Assembly (NCBI GenBank): GCA_964034945.1
Contig: OZ035960.1
Coordinates: 30,310,368-30,374,367, forward strand
Direction: 5' to 3'
DNA length: 64,000 nt
DNA from: Chrysopilus asiliformis
Lineage: Eukaryota > Arthropoda > Insecta > Diptera > Rhagionidae
The notes beneath the pieces are model-generated. The model did not search any database. It had not been told where the DNA came from and saw nothing but the letters and a program-made list of their open reading frames with translations. This document shows positions 33,018-47,200 of the stretch, piece by piece; the stretch's first letter is position 1, and every line of letters begins with the position of its first letter. The position numbers and the translations under genes are program-made.

Positions 33018-34915
33018 TCTTTTCTATAATTTTCTAAAAGTACTGCGAAATTACTTCCGTTCGGTGAAAAAAATAATTCACTGTCACTTTTCAGGGTTGT
33101 CATTTCCCTTTTTTTTAGTCAACAGAAACTGGTTTCACACAACAAAAAATCGAAAATTTACGTGACCAAAAGCATGTAGAAAATGGAATTGAATTTTATT
33201 CTATTCCAAATGATTATTCTGTTCCAAACATCTGTTATTAATAACGTGTAATGTATCCGGGTTCAATGAAAAATAATTGTACGGTCTAATAAAAAGTTAC
33301 CAAGAAAAAATTCCGAGAACACAATCTTTCGGATTCACATATTAAAAAAAAAATAGATTTTTCCTGTATAATCAAGAGCAATTCATTTTCTGAAAAAAAA
33401 TCAAAACCTGTTAAAGTAATTCTATACTAACCTAGAGTTAATACATTCGATTTCGGCCGCACGGAAATTGAATGAATTTATTTCAATTGTTTACACATAC
33501 TCCATCTAGGCCGAGGGCTGACGTATCTTATCTAGATCCAAACCCTTTCAAAAAAGTGTAAGGGAAAGCATGTGAGGAAGATCACAGATAGAGGAGCAGG
33601 AGCAGGTAATTTGTAAGCGAAAATTTTCTTTAGGGGCTGGTCTCTCTAATGGCGAAAACCGCAGATATCGAAAGAGTGGAAAGAGGGAGGTCAATAGTAT
33701 CCTATCCTTAATTTTGAAAGTAACTCTATCCGAGCGCAAAGTTTCATCGAAATCGGTCGGGCCGTTTTCACATGATTCCGGGAGAAACATTCAGACAAAC
33801 TAACAAACATAAATTCAAATTTTTTTTTTTTTGGCTTTGGAACGATAAAATGCATTGATATAATCTGAGGAAGAATACTTGCTGAATATTTGATGTTGAA
33901 TAGATTTTGTCTGATAAAAATAACTTTTGAAATATTTTCGACCGACATTTTTGTAACACAATAAAAATAGGTAAGGATTTTTAGTAGAGCCATAATATAC
34001 CTATTATTAGACCTAATCAAAAAGCCGAAAGAAGAAGGATTGCGTTAGAACACTGCAGCAAATTTGCACAAGAGGAGACATGAAAAAGGATGCACGTAGA
34101 CACTGTCATATCGAAAAATATTGATCGAAAAATATTTACTGTCCAGTTCTTCATGGGGTTCATATGCTAAGGGTAGTTTTTCTTACCAAAACCATACTGG
34201 CATTTTAACTGTTTTTCAAATTCGGGTTTTGTCAAATTTGTAGAAAAAACAAAATCCGGTCGATCGTTGACTGGGAGAACTATGTTTTTGTTTTATCACT
34301 TTTCCTTGAAACTGGTAAAGGCAATTTAAAAAAATTACTATTTTGAAAAAAAAAGTACAAGATTTTAAATTTTCGTTTTTTCACTGTTTTAGATTTTTTT
34401 AGAAATACTTGCTAACAATTTTCGATTTAATCAAAATCCAGTTAAAAGGTCAAATATAACTGGATTGAGATTTTTTTCAGTGGTAACACTGGCAACCTGT
34501 CCTATATAAAGAAGAAGAAGAAAATATTGATCGGAAAGTGACGTTTTCTGGTTCTGAAATTTTAGTTTTAAGAAAATATTCAGCTTCAGCCAAATCTACG
34601 GTATTTTTGCTCGTCCGAACAACTGAATTAGGTAAAAAAAACACTCGGTAACCAAAGGAATATCGAAAGCGGGGCGAAAAAATCGCCACTCTCAAATTGT
34701 GGCCGAGAAATCGTTCATCTTCGATATGAAAATTTTTATCGACTTTTCACATAGTTGTTGTTTTTTCCACTTCTGTTGATTACATGCCCAATTCGCCAGC
34801 GAGTTTCTCAAGTATTTGCGAGAATCGTTTCGATTTCACAGTTCATAAAAATTAATGCATAAAAATAAATAGCATAAAAGTTGAATGATTGATCAAAAGT
34901 GTTTGCTGAAAGTGA
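33018..34915. other. Divergent intergenic DNA between CIAPIN1 and Dap160
   Basis: No gene is seen. At about 33700-33830 there is a retroposon-like phrase, AAAGTTTCATCGAAATCGGT followed by CGGGCCGTTTTC, ending in AAACATAAATTCAAATTT. This resembles tails common in insect LINE/SINE repeats. The two gene promoters must lie toward the two ends. Confidence 0.45.
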
Positions 34916-35245
34916 ATGGCGATTTGTGAATTAAACCGAGAAAATTTTCTTCAACAGGATCGACCGCCAAGGAGAATCGGGAGACGGGCCAGGCGAGTAG
35001 CATTAGCTGTCACCCATTGTTCGTGCAAGAAGTCGGGGACGACAAGGACGAAAAAGACGACGACCACCACCTACAAGAACTTTCATTCATTTTTGAGAGG
35101 CGAGCGCCACCACGGTGTGAAAAGGAGGAGTCAAGGGCGAACAAACGGAAGTGGTGGCTCCCCAGAAATATACCGGAATTAGCACAAAAGCGATTTACTT
35201 GATTCCATTTCGATTCAATTGGTCGATTGCAAAACTGGAATAAAA
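34916..35245 (+). promoter_or_regulatory. Probable Dap160 5' UTR
   Basis: The base composition changes to more GC-rich DNA (CGACAAGGACGAAAAAGACG and neighbours) just before the Dap160 start. Short open frames starting at 34916 and 35017 stop before the Dap160 ATG and would be upstream ORFs if transcribed. No TATA box or initiator was identified with confidence. Confidence 0.4.
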
Positions 35246-38200
35246 ATGAATGCATCGGTCGATCCATGGGTGATAACCCCGCGGGAACGTGTCAAATATC
35301 AGGAACAGTTCAAATCGCTTCAACCACAGAATGGAATTGTTACCGGTGCCCAGGCAAAGGGCTTCTTCCTGCAGTCACAGCTACCACCACTGATTCTTGG
35401 ACAGATTTGGTAAGTGTCTAATTTGCCATTCAATGAGATATGTTTATTTTTAGCTAGTCGGCTAGGAAGTGAATGATTTAAATTGTCCAATGTCCATTAA
35501 AACGTCTTACAATCTAATTGAATAATATTCTATGTGGCTTCTTTGTAGTAACGTTCATGCATGGATTTAGCCGGTTGACCGATAATTGAGCTCACACCAT
35601 CATCATCATCAGTTTTCTTCGTCTAACACAGAAATTGAAGGCAATATGCTTCTCAGAAGCAATCAAGTTGATACGCCCATTTATGGGGTACTTGGTTGGG
35701 TGCTTAAAGTGCTCCGATATTTACCCGACTACCTCTCATTCTGCTGTGATAGGTTTTAGCTACCATTCATTCATTGCCTTTACGACAAATAAACGATTTC
35801 AATAAGATTATTATTAGTCTTTCATTCAGGGCCGTCGCCAGAACTTCATCCATTTAACTTTTCTTAAAAATACTCTATATGATACAGATCGAACCAATCG
35901 TGCGACACAACAATGAACTAAACTAGGGTGTTTTTTTATAGTTCCAGCCAAAGCTTAGGGGAAGACCCTTTAATGCCGAAGCACAGCTCAGGATGGTGTT
36001 TGGAATGACAAAATATTTCGTGTGTCCGTCTGTCTGTCCGTAAACACCATAACTTTCGAACGAATTGAGCTAGAAACTTGAAATTTTTTGTAGTTGCTTT
36101 TCTCGTAAATGCCTAGGCTAAGTTCTTGAACGGGAAAAATTGAACTATTCCTTCTCACTCCCCCATACAAGAAAAACTGTTTTTTACAATTTTCTCGAAA
36201 ACGGTGAGTCGTATTGAAAAATTTATAAACGGAAAATGTGTTTAGAATAGGATTTTACATAACTGATGTATACATCAAAATCGAATCGGACCACCCTCTC
36301 CTATACAAATGGATTTTTCTCAATAAACATTTTGTCTGTCACCATATAGAGTATTTGACGATTGTAGCTTGTGTTTTTAATTATATTTTATGCAGATGGT
36401 AGGTCTGTGGGGTCATACTTGATGAACTTTTCACAAAAAAAAAAAAATATTGTAAAATATAGCAAAAATAAATTAACGAAAAAACCAAATATAATTTTTG
36501 TTCGGTTTTCGTTACGTTTTTCGTTATTGTAACGGGATTATTTTTTTTTCGTTATTGTAAAGTAATTAAATTTTCATTAAATTGCGTTATTTTGAGGAAA
36601 AAAATCGTTGTTTCGTTTCGTTATTTCGTTACGTTACGATAACGTTTCCCATCCCTGGTATTTGCTCTAATCAAAAACAACTTACTTTGGAACGACAATA
36701 AAAGTTATTTGAATCAAAAGTTCAGTTGAACGTCAACGGTAAAAATAGATATTTATGAAAAGGTAAAAATTACAATATAACAAATCTTATGGATATTCAT
36801 TTAAATCCATAGATCTCGTTTCGATTATGCATAAATTTGTTCTGTCGAAACGGGTTTTTGCTCTGTCGAAACGGGTTTTTATTTTTGATGAAGTTAATAA
36901 AGCTGTAAGTATAATAATTTTTGTAAATTTGTCATCAGGGGTAATAAAAAACGGAATACTCTGTAAAAAACGTCTGAATCTTGGATTTATAAATGTTATC
37001 GATTTATCTTTACAAAAATATAGAATAAATAGAAGGTTCTTCAATTTTAGTACATGACTCAAAATTTTGGGGAAGAATATATGAAGACCTCAGTGCAAAA
37101 AGCGGTCATCTCCACTTTTTGACGAAAATGAGTTCTTGATGCCAAATGTAAGAATAAACGTATGCGCATATTTGGTTGCAAACACCATACTTGTTGGAGG
37201 CTTGTGTGAAAAGAGATATTAAAGAAAAGGAGACTACTGAAGGCATTGTTTCATATAATTTGACGCAGATTTTTTTAAAATTTAATTTTAATTTTTTTTG
37301 AAGGATTTTTTTGTTAAATTGAATATATTTTTATTTGTTTATTTTTAGAGGCTATTAAACATATTTTGGACTGTATTTTGTAGTCATAAATGAATTTTGA
37401 AAACCACTGATGTCCTCTAGGGTGCAAGAAACAGCTATCTCCAAAATTTAAAATGTCTATAACTTTATCAAAAAAAAAATATAGATTTATCTCAAATTAA
37501 AATGATGTAAGAATACATGCTTGATTTAAATTGTAATTTTCTAACTTTGTCCCAGAGCAAAAACTTCACGCTAATATGTTTTTGTCTCTCCTGAAAAATT
37601 TGAAAAAGTGAAGATGACCGCTGTTTGCACCGAGGTCTTCATATGTACATATGTTTAGAAATATCATAGGAAATTTATACAAAAATTCAGATCATTTTTC
37701 GCTCCCTTCCCCATACAATCGGTCGAGCAAACCACAAACTTTCTTGACACTAATCAAAGTAATTCCAGGCCTGAAATTTTTGTGGTAGGAATTTTTTTTA
37801 TAAATCACTAATCTCTAGAAGATTTCAATTTACATTGTTTGTCGGTGCAAATTGGTTGTGCAACGGGTTTACTGTATATGTTATGGACTTAGAGTATTTC
37901 AAGACGTTGTCACGAATGCTCGTTCTATCTTAAACTTTCCGCGCAGGAAAACTGCTTAGCTTTTTCATCGCCAAACTTGGTCATTGAGATTAAAATAAGG
38001 AAAAAGGTAGAGCAAACTATTTTTCCAAAATTTTCACAGCTAAATTACAAAAAAACACCTAATATATCAATTTTTCTGGCCACAACACAACAATAAAACT
38101 AATTATCGAAAGCACCAAAATGCGACGATTCAAATTTCGTAGGACATATTATGCCATTAGGCGCTGCAAAAAATAGCTCGCCTCAGTTGACATCTTCAAC

Positions 38201-41200
38201 ATCTACAAGGCCTATATTCGATCGTAAGTTTACTACAACTCACAGATTTCGGTTGGAACACCAAAACTGTTCTGCAACCACTGAATTGTGTTCAAAACAC
38301 AGATATCCTACTACTAGATCACGCCATTTGCTATCTCAAATGGGCCACTGAAACGTCAAAAAGCTATGACGAAAAAAAGGGACAAAGCTAGTAATTATGG
38401 GAAATTAAAATTCTGGAAAAAAATGCTTATGCAGGTCCCCGACCGAATATTATTCAATCCCTATACCGATTATTCATGTTAATATTCAGAGCTGCCACAT
38501 ACATACATTAATATGCAATTCCCTAAACCTGTGTGTAAGTCTTATGAGTTCGACGTAAAACATATAATTCAAGTGTTATTGAGTTTGTTAATTCGAACAT
38601 CTGACATCACTAAAATTCGAAGACAAAATGAGACAACCATAGTCACGCTGTCCCATATTTTTGCTATGGAATTGTTCGAGTGCCGCGATCTAGTAATACG
38701 ATATCTGTGGTTCAAAAGCTTGTGATTTGACTGATTGGAGACAAGTCTTTGACAAACTCGAGACATCTCGAGAATCGTCATCGGGCATCGTTTCTCGAGA
38801 ATCGTGCCTTTGTTAAAAAAAACTCCGCTTATTTAATAAACATTTTGATAGGAAATGTTTCACTGAAATATCCCAACTTATTCTTTTACGGTATGATTTC
38901 CCTAGACCCTATGCTGCATTTGGCGCACGTTTTTTTTAAACCTCCCGTGGGCGTACAAGAAAGCTTAGAGGCCAATTATTCCATGAACAAGACTCTTGAA
39001 CGATTTAAATCTTAAGTGAGCTCCCTAACAATAGATTCGAGGAGTACATAAATCGACATCTCCATATGTCCTTCTGATTATCCTTAGCTGTGCTTTGGCA
39101 TTAAAAGGTATATGTTTTTGAGGAAAACATGAAATTTTCACGTGGGTGAAATTGCATCCCAGTACATTTATGTAAAACTAGCTTGCATACCCGTCGTTGC
39201 CGGGTTACGCCAATCGGTTCAGTAGTTTCCCCGCGAAATAGTAACATAGCGTAAAAATTAAGTTTCGAAATCACTTTACCCCCTCCCCTTACTCCCTCCA
39301 CCCCTCGTGCTACTTTTCCGTATGCCTATGTTGGAACCAGAACTACCACAGACACTTATGCAAAATTTCAAGTCAATCGGTTCAGCCGTTTTTGCGTGAA
39401 AGAGGGACAGACAGACTCATTTTTATATATTAGTATGATTACTTACTCGTTTTTGCGAACTCGATATTAGAGTTATTTTTATGAGATTTGTTATCTGGCC
39501 AGTGATTTTACTGTATCAAGTGTAGTTTTTCAGATATGCGATGTATAAGTCATTACATTTTTACTTTCCTCTGATATAAAGGGATAGTATTGTCTTCATG
39601 ACGGAGATCGACTCAAGACCGGGGGCAGATAGAAACTTTCTGATCAGTACGAAATCTGTTTTAGGTAAAATCTTGATTATGTCCGGCATCTGTCTGTCGG
39701 TCTGTCCATTTTACGTGTCTCAAATAACTCGCGAACGCGTTGAACTAGCGATTTGAAATTTTGTGTAATTGAGTTTTACGAAAATCGTAGTTTTTTTTTA
39801 TCAACTTTTGGAAAAGTAACGTTAGCTATAACGAGGACCTCTTATACAATTTTTTTAAAATACAGTTTTTTGCAAATTTTTCGAAAATGAATATAACAAA
39901 ATTTAAAGGACATGAAATTTTCCGCATTTTTGCTTTAACGGTTTTTACATATCTCTAACGGTTCTCAACATATTTCAGAAAAATTAAGTTTTTTTTAAAT
40001 TTCTCTGAAACTATGCGGTTTTGAGAAAAAGCGCATATAGCCAAAAGCAAAGAAAATAAAATTTCCTGTATTTTTCCCTTTAACACATTGCGTGCCAAGC
40101 TGATTTTTATCAAAGTGGATCTTCAAAACTTTATTTTTATTTCTTTCAGTACTTTCAGAGCTATTTCCGAAAACCAACTATACAAAAACATTTGCCAGAG
40201 GCTACTGGTTAATAATATGCCGCTACATTTCCATGCAACATTATCCAGAAGTGAAATTTTTTATTTTTTTTTGTTTTTATTCATCTATAGTCGTCATACA
40301 CATACTCGTATGTATGACGTGGCACGAAATGCGTTAAAGGGTTTTACGTATCTTTAACGGTTCTCGAGATATTTGAAAATATTATTATTTTCACATATTT
40401 TTTTCCGAAACTGAATATTGTAGAAGTTAGTTTTGTGTGGAACACAACTGATATTTTTCTTAATTTTTGGAGAAATAAATTACGTAGGGTGAAAATTCAC
40501 CATGGTTAAATGATTTGTGAAATGTTAAAAGTCAAATGACGAGTGTGTGATAAAATTCAATTTTAAATTTTCATGTTTGTGCAACTTCCAATTCAACATG
40601 TTAAACAGAAAAACAAGTCGAAGATTAAAAAACAACGAAATTGTTGCAAAAAACATTATTGCTAGGCCAAAAATTATATTTTAAAAAAATTATTACTGGT
40701 TTTACAATGAAATGCAAAAATTGCAGTAAACGTTCCACTCAAACGTTAGCTGCTCTTCTTGTTCTCAGCTGGGAACTTGCGTTCAACTGAGAAAATTCTG
40801 TTTACTTGATAGCATGAATTTGTTGAAAAAAGTTATCGTTTATTGTATTGTGAACGACACAATAGCATTCAATAATCGTAGAAAAAATGTTGAAAAGGTC
40901 GGGATTTTATCTCTTGTTCAAAAATAGCAAAAACTTCGGAATTATGCTAATTCCCTCAAAGCGAGCGATAAATGAACGACAATTTGTGTAATTTCCATTC
41001 AACGATTAATTATTGATCGAATTGCTTCGGCTTTTGTTCACTTATTTTGTGGCTAGTTGATACTCGTAAACTGGCAACTGACACCTAATCCGAAAGTTAT
41101 TTCAATTTCTAATTTTAAACTTTGTAAGACAACATTGACCTTGTTTTGTACCCACTCGGCACATCTGTAAATTCTTAGAAGTCTGATGTTTAAACTTTTT

Positions 41201-44200
41201 TTTTGTTTCTAAACGTTTCTTGTTTCAGACAGTTTTTTTTTAAAATTTCGTTTAAATAGAAATACTTTGACGTTTTTGTGGAACACGAAAATATTGGGAT
41301 GGGAAATATTTTTGTTACGAATTAAACTTTTCTAATAATTGCAAAATTATTTTCAATTCTTTGCTTCTATTTGCTTGGAATTGTATAAAAGAATCGTCTG
41401 AATTGTGATAGTAAGTAATGTTCTAGTCAGTGTTTTTCTTTAATTTTTTAAATGATAACATAACTGACTCATTTTTGATTCTCAGTTTAGAGAAGAAGGC
41501 AATGTGCCCCAGTTTTTTCCAAACTGCTAATATTTACTGAATTAGCTTTTATCGTATTTTGATAGGTCTTCTAATCGTCACAAAATTTTTAAACTGATTC
41601 AGTTTTAAAACCACTTGCTAAGCATTTACAGCTATTCATGTGAAACTTTCTTTAGTTTTATTGCTTTGTGGTCAATTCTGTATTAAAAATTATTACAATG
41701 AGCTTTTAAGGTGTGTTTTCATTAGTCATTTCTTGTTTGTTTCTGTTTTAAAAACTGTTTTTTTAAGTGGTTGCACGGAATACAGCAGGAAGTTGTTTTA
41801 ATAAGACTTATAATCTAAATTAACTTTTTTTAGAAATGAAAAGATAATCTAGTTCTTAACATGGTTCTGAATGAAAAAAAAAACAAGTGATTGCGATCAG
41901 TACACTCCTCTTTTGTTTTTGAAAAATATTTCTGTTAGTCGGAAAAACTGTAAAACCTGACACTCATTTAAAAAAAGAATGTTCATCCAATTGTTTGAAG
42001 TTTTTTTTGTACATTTCACAATTTCTTACAATATGTTAGATTTTTGGGTACAATCATATTATAGATCTTTTCGTTGTTTTTACTTTCTTCTTCTATAGAA
42101 AGAAAGTATTGTATTCATAACTGTGAGTGACTCGAGAACAGGGGAAGATAGAAAATTTCTGATCAGTATGAAATCCGTTTCAGGCAAAATTATGAGGATG
42201 TCCGTGCATCTGTCTTTCGGTTTGTCCGTTTTATGTATTTTAAATAACTCGAGAACGCGTTAACCTAGCGACTTGATTTTTTTTTGTGAAAAAGTTTTAC
42301 AAAGGTCGTAGTTTCCTAACAACTTTTCGAAAAGTAACGGTAACTATAACGGCTACCTCCCAAATTTTTTTTTTTTGAAAAAATACGTTTTTTGAAAATG
42401 CCTTTTTGGGAAAAATTGAGTATATCAAAATATAAGGGATATGAAATTTGCGACATTTTTAGCCTTAGCGGTTTACATGTATCTCTAACGGTTCTCAACA
42501 TATTTCAAAAAAGTTAAGTTTTTTTGAAAATTGCTCGGTTTTTTGAAAATTTCTCGGTTTTTTGAAAATTCCTCGACAGTTATGGTCTATTCTGAAAAAA
42601 TGGATATAACCAGATTTAAAGAAAACAAAATTTCCTGCATTTTTTTCCTTTAACGGTTGTTTGAATACCGATTTTTTCACAGAAATTTGAAAAAATATTT
42701 TTTTTGAATATAATTTTTCGAAAACTAAATATTGCAGAGGAAAGTTTTGTGTTGATCACAATTGATATTTTAATGATCCATATTGGTTTCTTACTGGATC
42801 ATTAACACTAGATTGCCCAAGGAAGGCAAGCACTCAAAATGACTGCTTTTGGCAATATAGGTATAACACATATACCGGAAATGAAGGAGGGGGAAGGTAA
42901 CTACAATTATTAATAAACGCATTTATATGTTGTACAAAAAGTCACAAAATTCTAACAAATTGTGTCATTATGTATGTACATAATTGTTTTTCTGATTGAA
43001 ATTAAAAAGCAGTCAAAATGACTTGCTTGGGCAATCTAGTGTTAAAAAAACAGCTAATATACTATTGAAACTTATATGTTTGAAAGAATGTTGAAAGATA
43101 AGAGAAATATATTATTTTTATCGGCAAACATCCATGTTTTGGGGTACTTTTTGGGCTCCCAAAAGTATGCAAATTTTCGTATATTCACATTTTTTGATAG
43201 AAAAAGCTGTCCAATTTTAAGAAAATAAAACTTTTCTACTCAACGAAAAAAGATTTAGATTTTCTTTCATTGTAATCGGACAACTCTTTCCACCGAAAAA
43301 TGCAAAAAATGGAACTTTGCATACTTTTAGGGAGGCCAAAAAGGACCTAAACATGAATGGTTGCCGATAAAAAAAATACGCGTCCTTTATTTTTCAACAT
43401 TCTTTCACATATGTAAGTTTTATAAAGATCTGGGAGTTACACCTAGCGAGGTTTACTTGCGAGTCTCATATAATACGACATTTTTCAGGGAATCGTATTG
43501 TAGGAGAGTATTATATAAATTCGCATTCGCTTTCAATCGCAAGTTTCTGCCTCATGAAGTTTATCTACGTTACGTTTGTTACAAAAAAAAACTTTATAGC
43601 CTGTTCGGTTTGAAAGAAATTTTACCTGTTAATCGCTCCATGAATAAAAATTCGAAAATTCCATATAATTTTTTGTTTGTTGTTTATTTATTTTCACCTT
43701 TCTTCCAACAGGGCTCTGGCTGATACGGATTCCGATGGGAAAATGAACATAAATGAATTCAGCATAGCATGCAAACTGATTAACTTAAAACTGCGTGGCT
43801 TCGAAATACCAAAAGCGCTTCCACCAACCCTAATCGCATCACTGTCATCGACCGGCGGCACCCCAACTCTAACTCCGACCGGCAGTCTTAGTCCTCTTGA
43901 TCCACTGAAATCGCTCAGTTCGACCATAGCTCCAGCAATGCCGCAACAACCGGCGATGCTTCCACCACAGCAAACCATCGGTGCCCCGATAATGCCACCA
44001 GTCCCAGCATCAATCATCCCGCAGGCAATTCAAGCCCCGCTAATGGGAGCCTCAATGTACGCCGCCCCTCCTGGCGATCAGCCTCTAATAGCGCCAGGCG
44101 CTCAGATTCCGGGAATGATGCGTCAGCCTCTCGTACCCGGCACTCAGCCCTTGATATCGATGCAGCCACTCATTCAGCCAACTGCTGGGGCCGTTGTGCC

Positions 44201-47200
44201 GCCATTGATTGCCCCAACAGCTGGAGTCAATGTGGCGATGCCGATTGTCGATCCAATAAAAGCTATCTCACCGCCCACCGGAGACATTGCCGTTTCGACG
44301 GTTCTACCTGCACCGCCCACGCCACCACAGAGTAATCCACCAAGCCGCAATATGTCCATCTCAGAGAGAGCACCATCCATTGAATCTCCGTAAGTTTCAT
44401 CATTGTTAGAATATTTTATGAATTTATTATTGAAAGTGCTTTCTTTGCAGTCAATCTGAATGGGCAATCAAAGGACCAGTGAAACTAAAGTACACACAGC
44501 TATTCAATACGACGGATCGCACACGAAGCGGTTATTTGACTGGTGCTCAAGCACGTAATTTGATGGTGCAGACTAAGATACCGCAGCCGATATTGGCTCA
44601 AATTTGGGCTTTGGCTGACATGGATTCGGATGGACGGCTCGGTTGTGAAGAGTTCGTTTTGGCCATGTATTTGTGCGACATGGCACTAAGCGGTGAAAAG
44701 ATTCCTGTCTCTTTACCACTGGATATGATACCGCCTAGCTTTAGGAAAGTAACAACATCCAGACATGGTTCGGTGTCTGGATCACGCCATGGCTCGATAT
44801 CTGGATCTAGACACACGTCGATCTCATCACAAGGTGCCCCAATCGAAGCAGATCCAGCCGCCGGTCTCCCACAAAGTATGGGTGTTTTGAAAAACTTAAA
44901 AAAAATTATTGTTTGATTTGTTTTTTTTTAGCATCTTTTGAGGATAAAAGAAAAGAGAACTTTGACAAGGGCCAGGCTGAGCTGGACAGGCGACGAAAAC
45001 TGTTGATGGATCAACAACGAAAAGAGCAAGAGGAACGTGAACGCAAGGAGCGCGAAGAAGCGGAAAAGCGTGAGAAAGCCCGTCTCGAAGCAGAGCGGAA
45101 GCAGCACGAGGAGTTGGAACGTCAGCTCCAACATCAACGTGAGATTGAAATGGAAAAGGAGGAGCAAAGGAAACGCGCTTTGGACGCAAAGGAAGCGGCA
45201 AGAAAGTGAGAAAATCTTCAAGTCTCGGTTATTTAGATTGTAAGAAAATTTTTTGTGCGTGTTTTTTAGGGAACTGGAGCGACAGCGGCAATTGGAATGG
45301 GAGAAACAACGAATCGCGGAAATGCAGCAGCAGAGACAACGCGAACAGGAAAAGGTTCTCAAATTAAAAGCACAGAATCAAACTTTAAATGTCGAATTGA
45401 GCACATTAAATGAAAAGGTTGGATTTTGCTATGTTTTTTTTTTGAATAGTTTTTAACACTCCAAGTGTTTTTATTTAGATAAAGGAACTCTCTCAGAAAA
45501 TCTGCGATACTCGATCTGGTGTTACAAATGTCAAATCGATTATTGATGGAATGCGATCGACTCGAGACACACAAATGCAGGATATGGCACAATTGAAGAG
45601 TCGCATCAAGGAGCAAAATCAAAAATTGTTGCAATTGACACAGGAAAAGGCTAAATGGGATGCTAAAGCGAAGAGTAATCAAATGTCGGATTCTGCTAAT
45701 CAAGAACAAATGAATGCTGCCTTCTCTAATAAACAGGTGAGATTAATGTGTTTTAGTTAGACCCTTTCACAGTGGAATTTTGTGGTGGTACCACAGAGCT
45801 TCTATAGAACAGAGGTTAAAATCACACTGAGCGACAAAAAATATGGCGTGAAATATGGGATTTTATCATTAGCTCGAAAGCTTTACGAAAGCTTTTTTCT
45901 GCTTGTGCTAATGATAAAGTCCCATATTTCACGCCATATTTTTGTCGCTTAATGTCAATTTTAACCTCTGTTCTATAGAAGCTCTGAATGCGATTTACAT
46001 TTTATGAAAAAGGGCGATGTCGAATTTTAAGCTTCCTGAATTTTAAGCTTTTTGTCTACAGAGGATCAGATAAACTAAATTGGAGCAATGTTGAAACAGT
46101 GTCAGTCTGTGTACAAGATTAATCAAAAACTACTTGAGTTAGGGTTAATCAGTTTTATATGAATGTTTGGTCTTGAAATAGGATGGTCGTATCAACTTTT
46201 GGAGAAGATCCGTTATTCGGAAGTTTCCAAAATGAAAGCTTTCAAAAAAGTCAAATTCGTTTTGCGCGATTTTCTCGGAAACTACGTGTTTTTCAATAGT
46301 CGTATGTCTTTTAGTCTTTCAAGTTGGTTACAATGAAGTTTCTTGTAATTATGTCTTTTACTAAAACTCTGTATCTTAAATCGTTATCGTAAATAGTCCG
46401 CGTAAACTTTGCATAGGGCTAAGCTACCTGTATGAAAAATCCTCATCAGAATTGGTTGATTGTTCGGGCATCCAGACTTTAAATTTAAGTCATGTCCGGG
46501 TATACAGACATTAAATTTAAGATTCTGCACTTTCACGTATTTGTAATTCGTTCAAACTGAAATTTTTTAAAATGATTGTAAAGTTTACTAAAAAAAAATT
46601 TCTTACTTTTGATCGTAACACTTTTCCACTAATTTTTCCTTGTCATTAATATTTTTTTTAGATTATCATCAAACAGCTTAAGGACAAACTCGAGAATATA
46701 CGCGAAGATATCGAAGGGAAGAATACGGATATAAATTCAAATGATATCCAATTGACAGAAATCAAGGCTGAACTCAAAGAGTTGATAGATAAATGCGAGG
46801 AGTTGTATACGCAATACGACATCCATCGAAATCAAGTGCTCGAGATCAAAAACAATCGAAAGAATGAGTCATATACGTCGGCATGGGGTGATAGCGCCCC
46901 ATCGAATGCATCATGGCCAGTTGAAACGGCAGCGGTCATTAGTACTGATCAAGCGGCTGTGCCACCGGAAGCGGCAGTAATTGCACCTGACACTAGTGGA
47001 CCGGCGCCCGAGGGCTTTATGAAATATCGGGCCGTCTACGAGTTCTATGCGCGTAACGAAGATGAAATAACATTCCGACAAGGCGACATAATATTCGTTC
47101 CATTGGAGCAGAACGCCGAGCCCGGTTGGTTGGCTGGTGAGATCAACGGTCACACCGGATGGTTCCCCGAAACTTATGTAGAAAAGTTAGATACATCGGA

